NCBI RefSeq assembly: GCF_002234675.1
Contig: NC_019872.2
Span: 11,467,950-11,531,949 of the forward strand
Direction: 5' to 3'
DNA length: 64,000 bases
Source: Oryzias latipes
Taxonomy: Eukaryota > Chordata > Actinopteri > Beloniformes > Adrianichthyidae
This document shows positions 37,360 through 46,700 of the stretch, piece after piece (within the stretch, counting starts at the first letter, position 1; each line of letters starts with the position of its first letter). The notes beneath the pieces are model-generated. The model worked only from the letters and a program-made list of their open reading frames with translations, was not told the origin of the DNA and made no database searches. Made by a program: the position numbers and the translations under genes.

Positions 37360-39091
37360 AAAAATAAATTGTATGAATGCCTATTTTATAATGCTACTGT
37401 GTATTAATTATTGGATTTTATATGTAAGAATGATATCGGATAGCTATAAAATTGTATAATACGCAAAATTATTCTTAGTTACGTAAATTATTAATTATTT
37501 TTTCTTTTTTTAGTGATAGGAAATATTCATTTATTATGATTTATGTTGTTCCTAAACACATGAAAGTGCAAATGTACGGAGCCCTTGTCCTGACATTAAG
37601 ATATTAAAATGTATCTTGTTCCCACAGATTAATATCTTGTTCCCTCTTATTAATATCTCGTTCGTACGAAATACTTTTCCGTTCCCACAAGATACTATTG
37701 CGTTCCCTCGAAATACTATTCCGTTCCCTCGAAATACTATCCCGTTCCCTCAAAATGATTAACTCGTACAAACGCCATAATTATTGCATTCGAACGCAAT
37801 AATTATTCACGGTCTTGTTGGTCTTGTTGTTACACCTTGGTTACAGGGACAAGGTGATTGGCCGCAAAGCATGCTGGGAAACGTGACGTACTGTTATTGT
37901 TGTTATGCTACGAGCTAAAGGTAAGTGCATTAGGCGGAGCAGCCAGCTTAATATGATATTGTTCAGATTTTCATCGAGACAATAACAGATCAACCATTCT
38001 TGCTTTTATTTTTACCCCTATTGAATGCTCACAGAGACACGGAAGTAGCGGCAGGAAGCGGCTTTTGCAGCAAGATGACGGAGGGCGTACCAGATGTGAA
38101 TGAATGTGAATACGATGGATGCTTTTGTGCTTTTTGAAATAAATAAATCTGTTTTCTAAACATCATCCGTGTCTTCAATGCAATGTAATGAGACACACAC
38201 AGACAGAAATGTGAATGTATCTGCTGTAAATCTATGACGTAAATTAATAACAGGATAAATGATCGGCTAGTTAGTTAGCATGTAGCCTAATAGCCTTCGA
38301 ATGTAAAGTGACTGACTGCTAAAGTTAATAAAATACAAGTCCGGAATATCATTATTCCTATTCGACCCTAAACTACAATATCAGCTGTCTGTCTGTCAAC
38401 CGACCAGCCAGTTGCCCAAATGCCGGCATACATCAAAGAGCTCTGCGGCGGAGCTAGTAGTAGCCTAGCAGGAGCTATCGTATGACAAAGCAGCCTAGTT
38501 ATCATAAATCTTTTGATATTTTTCTTATATTCATTGAGACAGTAATAAAGTGATCTTTTTTTTTTCATGTTCCTTTTTTGAACGAATGTGGGTCACAGAG
38601 ACACGGAAGTTATCGCTGAAAGCAGCTTTTGCCGGCGTACAGAGAGAGAATATCCGCCTGAATGACTTATGACGTGAATAATTATTGTAAAAATTATTGC
38701 ATTCGTACGAGTTAATCATTTCGAGGGAACGGGATAGTATTTCGAGGCAACGGAATAGTATTTCGAGGGAACACAATAGTATCTTGTGGGAACGGAATAG
38801 TATTTTGAGGGAACGAGATATTAATCTGAGGGAACAAGATATATTTTAATATCTTAATGTCAGGACAAGGGCTCCGTACATTTGCACTTTCATGTGTTTA
38901 GGAACAACATAAATCATAATAATATGAATATTTCCTATCACTAAAAAGAAAAAATAATTAATAATTTACGTAACTAATAATAATTTTGCGTATTATACAA
39001 TTTTATAGCTATTTTATCATTCTTACATATAAAATCCAATAATTAATACACAGTAGAATTATAAAATAGGCATTCATACAATTTATTTTTG
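37360..39091. mobile_element. Fold-back element with over 400-bp inverted arms carrying 21-bp tandem repeats
   Basis: The left arm (about 37360-37811) and right arm (about 38673-39091) are inverted copies. Both ends read AAAAATAAATTGTATGAATG going inward, then ATTGGATTTTATATGTAAGA, ATGAAAGTGCAAATGTACGG, CTTGTCCTGACATTAAG and several 21-bp units related to ATACTATTCCGTTCCCTCGAA. The arms close with AATAATTATTCACG. The centre (37812-38672) is unique and has gene-like signals (see 37870-38143). No transposase was found and no target duplication is certain. I do not recognise the family. Confidence 0.75.
37870..38143 (+). other. Candidate mini transcription unit inside the fold-back element
   Basis: In order there are GCATGCTGGGAA, a motif known from housekeeping promoters, beside a CRE-like TGACGT; a strong donor AAAG/GTAAGTG at 37920/37921; a pyrimidine-rich stretch ending in CACAG at 38034; an ATG at 38075 in good context (AAGATGA); and a 20-codon ORF to TGA at 38135-38137. 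The ORF holds NECEYDGCFCAF and is followed at once by AATAAA at 38138-38143. Each signal could be chance; their order and spacing make a short spliced transcript plausible. Coding function is doubtful. Confidence 0.35.
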
Positions 39092-40083
39092 ATAAACTAT
39101 ATTATTAAAAATTGTATACTATGCAAAATAAGTTATACATTTTATTTATTTCATTTTGTACATTTGTGAAGGATTTGTGCAACTTACCTTGGTGCTTATA
39201 TACAATATTGTCCTTTTATGTACCTTTTTGTTTCATATGTTCCTGCCAACTTGTGCATATAGTGAACCCTGTAAAGCTCATTGTATAAAAATAATTGACA
39301 GAAAATTCAAATTATTTGAAATTAAGATATTTTTAAACCATTTGATGAAAAGTACAAAAAGAAACATTTGCAACATAATTTTTTATGGTATATAGATAGT
39401 ATAGAATGTAACACGTTGGGTGGTTTGTTAAGTTATTGCTCACAACAATGTTAGTTCAGAGATACAAAAATATTGACATGAGAGATTAGAAAAAAATAAG
39501 CTTATTTACCTACTGTCTAAAATTTGATTCACACTTTTTTTTTAACATGGTGGAACCATTATAAAGAATTAATTACCAAAGAAAATTTGGATTCTTTCAA
39601 TACAGCAAAGAGTCATTTAAAAAATGAATGACAATAGATGAGTTTGTCACACATAACGTTTTAAAAACTAGCTGAGCGTTTTCCACCCTAAGTGTTCTTG
39701 AGATTTCATGGCAGCAGCCAATTTTGAATGACCAGTAAAAGCCCTTATACTGCCCCTAGTGGGGTGATGATGACCTACAGGACGGAAAATATGTATGGTT
39801 ATGTACAGTTGATTTTTAAAGAAAGTTTGGATCATGCTGATGAAATATAGGTCTCAGAAATATGTCAATTAATTATGATATGAATGGTTATACAAGGCTA
39901 ATGCAGTAACATAATGTAACATAACTAAAACATTATGATTTTGTGTTTGTATGTATGCAGGTTTTCAGTTCTTGGGAAGGGAAGAAAAGGGTTAATTAAT
40001 AGTCCAGTGCTTTATCTAGGGTGGGCTAACTAGTCAGGACCAACTCTGGTTGAGTGTTTTTTTATGTTATAAATAAATAAATA

Positions 40084-40128
<45 letters not shown>

Positions 40129-40339
40129 TGACTGGAAAAGTACATTTAATAAAGTAGCTGGACTGGACTGCATGAGATTGCACTGGTGTTCCTGTAGAAG
40201 TGGAAAAGGTTTTGTTTCCACAAATGATGATCAAGGTTTCCCTCTTTTTTAAATCACAAAACAGACTTTTCATAAACTATATATACAGTTTCACTACTGC
40301 AATGATTGTTCATTCGCAGTGACTTAGTTGAAAATCAGC
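39092..40339. other. Intergenic sequence left of stoml3 copy 3, with a TA microsatellite
   Basis: AT-rich sequence with a TA dinucleotide run at about 40089-40125. Directly after the run, GATTGACTGGAAAAGTACAT begins the region that aligns with the upstream flanks of copies 1 and 2. No gene is seen. Confidence 0.6.
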
Positions 40340-40475
40340 TCAGGGGTCAAAGCCCCACCTAAGCTTTGTCATATTATGTGGGAGGTCTGTAGCTTCAAAA
40401 GGCTGGAACCTTCCTCTCATCAGGGCACACTTTTAGAAACTCTCGACAAGAAATACCAACAGCTCAAAAAAGCAA
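40340..40475 (+). promoter_or_regulatory. Conserved upstream block of stoml3 copy 3
   Basis: It carries GGGGTCAAAGCC, TCATATTATGTGGGAGG and CTTCAAAAGGCTGGAACCTT, a diverged version of the blocks before copies 1 and 2. The TATA-like TTTAAAAGG is TTCAAAAGG here, so this promoter may be weaker or different. This is inference from position. Confidence 0.5.
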
Positions 40476-43400
40476 ATGGAAATGGAGGACAAAATAGAAA
40501 GCCAGAGGCAAAGACAAGAAGACGACAATGGTTTCATTTGTAAGTTGGAACACGGAGTTTTACTATAATAAAAACTGCTACTGTCTTTGTCAGCATTTTG
40601 ACCAAAAAATCCGCTTTAATGATGATTTTAAGAAACTTTACCTGCTTTCGTGTTCAGAATAACAGGAATTTAAAAAATTTTAACATCTTGTCTAAATTAT
40701 CATTGGTAAGAATGCATCTTACCGCGAAGGGGGGTCTAAGGGCAGGGATGCCAGTACAGCTTAGTCAGTTTGTTAGTTCATTTTAGTATTTTTCTATTGA
40801 ACTCTTTGTATTCGTGATCCTTTTGATTTCATGTTTTACTTCGAAGCCCATCGAGACGACTGTTGTTGTGATTTTGGGCTATACAAATAAAATTGAATTG
40901 AATTGAATTGAATTGAATCTTTTTGAATAGCAAGCAGCCAAGAAAGGTTCATAGGGCACATCCTAAGTGACAGTTCTGAGAGAATATGCAGTGAGCTAGG
41001 GGGCCTGAAAAACAAAAATGGATGTGTTCAATGTTTTTTTATACATGGAGATGCATTTAATGCAATAACTGTACCTATCTACATTTTAGAATCATCCTAG
41101 ATTATAAAAAAACAACAAAGCCAGCAGTTTCTGCCAGAATATTTTGCTGTAATGCAAAGAAAAACCGCTTACTGAAGCATGGAAGATAAATAGAACTAAG
41201 TCTATATACTCTTGGTACATCCCTTGAATTAATTCAATTCAATTCAATTTTATTTATATGAACTGATATTACAACAATAGTCGTCTCAATGGGTTTCATA
41301 CCGGTCATTGTATAATAACATGGAATCAGTCATATAATACAATAGGCCAATGCTAAAATAAACTAAAAAGACTGGGTTATCGCTGCCCTTAGACTCTCCT
41401 TTTCAAAAATAAAATTCCAGGTTGTCACAGTGCAACATGTGACCTTACCTGTCCTTGAACCTAAATCTGTGAAAGTTCTCACATTTAAGCTTGGGGAAGC
41501 CACTTTTTTTTTGCTTCTGTTTTTTTCTGTGGTTTCACTTACAAGAAACCAGTGAACAGGAAATGTAAACAAGTACCACAGGAAATGACACTGAAACTTT
41601 ACATTCAAACTTTAATCTTGTGATTGCTTTATCAAATCAAATCAAATTTAAACTTTGTTTATAAAGCACTTTTCATTTAAAAGCATAACACAAGGTTCTG
41701 TACATTTACACAAAACAAAATAATTATGAAAACAAGCTCGAAAGTTAAGAAATAGGGCACCCCTCCCCATACCTATACACAACCCCCCACGCCTTTCACA
41801 CCTCGCACCCCCTGACTGATGAGGAAAGACAATGAGAAATAGGCTGAGCACGAAAACAAGATGTTGGAAACACTAATACGTTTTACCTTCTGCTCAAGTA
41901 TTTGCTAAAAAGGGTCACAATATGATATTTTTTTTAAATAAAATGCAAAGATTATGATACATGCTGGAAATTATAACATGTCAACATGCAAAGCCACTAC
42001 AATTGAATGACTTTTCATTCATTGACCAAACAGGTTATCAAATCATGTTACATAGGAAAACATTTGACTATTTTTCCTTTCAAAGAGGCAAATTGTTTGT
42101 AGGCAAACTCCAACACCATATTATTTCTTCATCGAAATGTAAGGACGTCACACATTTTTCTCCTTTTTTTAGCTGAACGGACAGGGTCTTTGGGATGCCT
42201 TGGATGGTTTATAGTCATTCTCTCTGGATTCTTCACAGTTCTTCTTTTTCCCATCACAATCTGTTACTGTTTAAAGGTGAGTGGGCTAAAGTGCACAAAC
42301 TGACACTCTCTAATGCAAAAATGAGCATGTGAGCTGAGGTTGAGCTGTTTGTGGTTTTCTAGATTGTTCAGGAGTATGAGCGAGCTGTCATCTTCAGGCT
42401 GGGCCGCATCATAGACAAGAAACCCAAAGGACCAGGTGTGACAGCTTTAACCAAACTTTGAAAACATATTTACTCATATTTTAGTCACTCACAGCCTTTC
42501 ATGATTTTTTTTCATTTATTATTGGTCGCTTTTCCTTTTTTTTTTAGGAATATTCTTTATCCTGCCATGCACTGACTCCCTGGTTAAAGTGGATCTGCGA
42601 ATCATTTCATTTGACATTCCACCACAAGAGGTCAGTGGAACTCACCATGACGTACAGACGGCGGGCGGCCGTGGTGCAGCGGTAGGGCGGTCGACCCATG
42701 ATCGTAAGATTGCAGGTTCGAATCCCGCCTTGCACGCCCATGTGTCGAAGTGTCCTTGGGCCAGACACTGAACCCCACCTTGCCTCTGGTGGGAGGTTGG
42801 CGCCAGTGTGTCCGGCAGCGGAGCCGCCATCAGTGTGTGAATGTGTGTGTGAATGTGTGTGTGCATGGGTGAATGGGACTGTGACTGTAAAGCGCTTTGG
42901 GCCTTCGTAAGAAGGTAGAAAGCGCTATATAAGTATACGCCATTTACCATTTACAGATAAAGAAAAGATCTTTATTTGCAGCATTTCAACCTTAAAAAAA
43001 TGCTTGAAACATGAACTGGGTTTTACTTTTCTTCAGATTCTAACCAAAGATTCAGTCACTGTTAGTGTGGATGGTGTGGTGTACTTCCGGGTCAGTGACC
43101 CCATCGCTTCCGTGGCCAATGTGACTAATGCCAACTATTCCACCCGACTGCTGGCACAAACCACCCTCAGAAATGTCCTGGGCACCAAGAACCTAGCAGA
43201 GGTCCTGTCCGACCGGGAGGGCATTGCTCACAGCATGCAGGTGAAAAGAAATGTACAAAATCTGCCCAGGTTTGTCACATGTGCTACAGTTTGGGATAAA
43301 AATTCTTTTAAACCTTTTTCAGTCCAATCTGGATGAAGCCACAGACAACTGGGGAATTAAGGTGGAGCGCGTGGAGATCAAAGATGTGAAACTTCCACAT

Positions 43401-43740
43401 CAGCTCCAGAGAGCCATGGCTGCAGAAGCAGAGGCAGCACGAGAGGCCAGAGCAAAGGTCTGTTTAATGCAACACACAAATGTGCTAACATATTCACAAT
43501 CACTACAAACAGCTATTTTCACTGACTTCATGGCCTCTTCTCTCCTCACAGGTGATTGCAGCAGAAGGTGAGATGAACGCATCCCGCGCCCTAAAGGAGG
43601 CGTCGCTCGTCATTGCAGAGTCTCCATCAGCTCTGCAGCTTCGTTACTTGCAGACTCTCAGCACCATTGCAGCAGAGAAGAACTCCACCATTATCTTCCC
43701 ATTACCCATGGATGTCATATCTCACTTTATGCGAAAGTGA
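40476..43740 (+). CDS. stoml3: Stomatin-like protein 3 paralogue, copy 3 (complete, 7 exons)
   Basis: Exons are 40476-40539, 42173-42276, 42363-42435, 42548-42630, 43037-43240, 43323-43457 and 43552-43740. Borders and phases are identical to the other copies. As in copy 2, two ATGs lie six bases apart (40476 and 40482; the second matches copy 1). The hairpin reads [14 protein letters not shown]...[10 protein letters not shown] and keeps the proline. Band 7 motifs are complete, and the C-terminus ends DVISHFMRK. Visible changes against copy 1 include NANYST for NADFST and LRIISFDI for LRTVSFDI. Intron 1 holds two LINE tails (40725-40920 and, reversed, 41226-41400). Intron 4 holds a SINE (42659-42951) absent from the other copies. 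The 3' flank differs from copies 1 and 2 soon after the stop. It faces the MTUS-family gene tail to tail. Confidence 0.92.
40725..40920 (+). mobile_element. LINE 3' tail in stoml3 copy 3 intron 1
   Basis: CGCGAAGGGGGGTCTAAGGG, GAAGCCCATCGAGACGACTG and a run of AATTG repeats (about 40890-40918) give the same tail family as 26440-26850. Confidence 0.6.
41226..41400 (-). mobile_element. LINE 3' tail, reverse orientation, in stoml3 copy 3 intron 1
   Basis: It starts with AATTC repeats (the complement of AATTG) and continues ATAGTCGTCTCAATGGGTTT and GCTGCCCTTAGACTC, the complement of the 40725-40920 family. A second, different reversed repeat start (ATCAAATCAAATCAAATTT) follows at about 41632. 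Confidence 0.55.
42659..42951 (+). mobile_element. tRNA-derived SINE (V-SINE-like) in stoml3 copy 3 intron 4
   Basis: The head has pol III-type boxes, GTGGTGCAGCGGTAG as A box and GGTTCGAATCC as B box. Then follow the GACACTGAACCCCACCTTGC core typical of V-SINEs and a tail with AAAGCGCTTTGGGCC and AAGCGCTATATAAGTA. It is flanked by tacaga at 42653-42658 and 42952-42957, a short target duplication. The matching introns of copies 1 and 2 lack it. Confidence 0.85.
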
Positions 43741-46700
43741 ACTTGCCTAACCAAGGCAAAGTGTGCTGAATAGGAAAGGATCACTATAAGTTTTAATGAT
43801 TCTACAGACAGTTTGTCATGGTTTGATTTGACTTCAGTGATGTTTTACGGATAATAGAGTAATGGATATGAAAAATCAACATCAGGAATTTTTAATGTGG
43901 ACTGGTTCTGTTGGTGGGGGGATTATGTGTTTGTGTAAAACTGAAAAAAGAATTGATTAATTCATTGAAATGGCTTTAACTGATCAGAAAGGTTTTTTTA
44001 TTTATGATTATTGATTCATGTTTGAGGTTATTAACAAACATTTTTTAACCTAGTGTTTGTTTCAGGCTCTAAGTAAAACAAAAATCTATTTTCACTTTGT
44101 CCTTAAAGTGCTCCATAAATACATTCACAGTACAATACAAGACAGTTTGACATGGAGACTTTTATAAAACAAGACAGCACAGCACATATTCATAGTTTTG
44201 AATCTTTTTATTATCATGTTCTTCCCAAGGGAGACAAATAAAAGCATAAACATATGTTTTTATCCCACACAGGTAAACTACATTATTCTCCATCCTCTAA
44301 ACGTTCTATTCTACTGTTACATCCCAAACATTAGAAGAGAGTTAAAAGAACAGAAAGAGGAAAAGACACAGCAAAGGCAGAGAAAACATGCTTCAATTCC
44401 TCTGTTGATGCACTAAGACAACTCATGTGGTAAATGTATTTACATTCAAACGTACAATCAGTGCCAAAACAGACAGACCTTGTCGCTGGACCAGAAATAT
44501 ATGTCCTCCAGAAGTGGAGAGTTCACAAACTGTGGAAACACCTGTTACAACAGCATCTCTATATGAACATGGGATTTTTACTCTAACAAATACGAAATTT
44601 TCCCCACTGTGTTGTAGAACACTTGATCAAATGCTGCATAAATAACGGCTGCTACAAAGGGATCAGACAAAAGATCCTTCAGCGAAAAAAATCTCACAAA
44701 GACTCGTATAAAACGCCGTCATACATCTTTGACATTCAGTGTAACCGAGACACAGATGTCCACAGGACACTTTGAAAGGCTCATTACAATAACAGTTCTT
44801 TTTTTTTTTTCCAACAGATTCATTTAAAAGTGTTATTGGCCATGAAATCTTTGACTATGCAGAGTTGTATGTAAACAGTAGTTTTGCTGCATCCATATAG
44901 ACTGTACGTTTTGCACCTGAGGTGACCCAAAGGAGTCCTTCAGTAATCCGAAAAATCTGAACACACAGTGAGTGTCTGACTGAAAGAGATTCAAAGAACT
45001 GATCAGAAACATTCTTGCAATGGTCGGACTTGTTAGAAAATCTGGGGAGCTTTAGACACACTAGTCCTCTGCTGTACAAGACATTCCGCTACCAAATAGC
45101 ATCAAACCCTGTCTGTGAATCATACAAAAAAAGGTTGGAGGTTCATGAAAATATCAGCGTTTTTTTTCCCTTCATTTCCTTTGTCGAGACCATTAAAAGT
45201 GCTGGTAGAAGAGATTCAGAGATCCTGCTGAAGTCTGAAGTCTAAAGACTAGTAACACAGAAACATTGTCCTTCACATGCTGCTTAACCACGGGACTTTT
45301 TCACTTTATTTACAAAGCTTTGCAGAATATGAGAACACATGAATTTCACTCTTCCAGTCTCTATCATAAAGCCTGTCTTGACAATGAAACGTCTAGCTGT
45401 TCTAGCAGACTCAATGAAAAACTTACACAAATCGGTCTTGTCTATTTACTGGAGTACATTTATGTCCTTGAATGTGTATTTGTATCATTGACTGGTGGCT
45501 TAAGTAAAGCCAGAGAAAAGATCAAAAACCTGAGGGTGAGTTAGTTCGCTGAGCACAGTACAGAAGAGAGCTACAACGTAATGCAGTGAATGCAATACTT
45601 TTTTCACTTTTATACACTAAGCCTTTTCCTTCCTGTCATTCCTAAGGCTACGGTCACAAATGCAACTGCCGCCGTGTGATGGAGAGGCATAGACAGAAAC
45701 ATCAAGATTTCATGCCACTGCCTGACGTTTTGAAAATTTTTGACGTGGTCATGGTGGCAGTCAGGTGGGGATGACGCCATTATGAAGTCGGGCGTCAGCT
45801 GGGTGGCCAAAAGGTGGTGGCAGCCGGATCGCCGGCCGGCAGCAGCTCTGACTGGACAATGTGTAAATATCTTCGGATGGTGGCCGTCCATATCAAGAGC
45901 CAAAGGCCGCCAGTCGCCCGGTTGCCTGGATGAATATTTAAAAAAGCAAGCTATTCTGCACCAATGGTCATTAACAACTCAAATTCTTATTCTTCTTCTG
46001 CTACCACATTGTGAACAAAAGTCACAGTTTTTAGATCAAAATGTCCTAAATTGCAAACATAAAGTTCAATTTTAAAAACAAAACTTTCAAATAAAAACAT
46101 TAATTGTTTGCATTTAAAAATACATTTTAGCGTTTGCGACCCAAAAGTCTGCAAAAGCGTTGTCTCTCGTCTCGAGTTCTCCTTTTGTTTGATTTTGTGT
46201 TCATAAGTTTCAATTTAGTGTGACATATGTGCCACCAAACAGCCAATCACAGACAAGAGGGTTCATGCTGATTTGGTCTAAGTTCTATCCAATTAAGTGT
46301 CTTAGCCTCATATTGATGCTGCTTGGAGGCAGACATGGACTTTGGACTATACATCGATTCTGTTTGACAGGGATTCTGCAGTCCTTAACCATTTTGGCTC
46401 CAGAAAGAGCCGCAAAGCTAGAATAAAAAAGGGTTTTGGGTTCGTATTTTTTAGTGTAGCGAGCAGCGTGTTTAAAATGTCCACAGCCGAAAAAATCATC
46501 TCAGCTCCGACTCTGTCCAGACGGATGTTGCATACGATCAAAATTTGTATCTGAACTATAGATTTTGCATAAATAAAATGTTTAAATGAAGAGAAAATAG
46601 TATTTTTTTCAATTAGTATTTTTTTTTTTTTACTTTCAACAAAACAGCGGAAAAGTTTTTAAAAAAAAGAAACCATTTACAAGCAATTTACTCAAAGGAA

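Noticed and set aside
40030-40273. Two minus-strand frames with Ile-Tyr runs
   Set aside because: They are translations of the TA microsatellite at about 40089-40125.
42665-42730. Possible tRNA gene (A box and B box present)
   Set aside because: The sequence continues into a V-SINE core and tail with a target duplication on both sides, and no cloverleaf with an acceptor stem is formed, so it is a SINE head.
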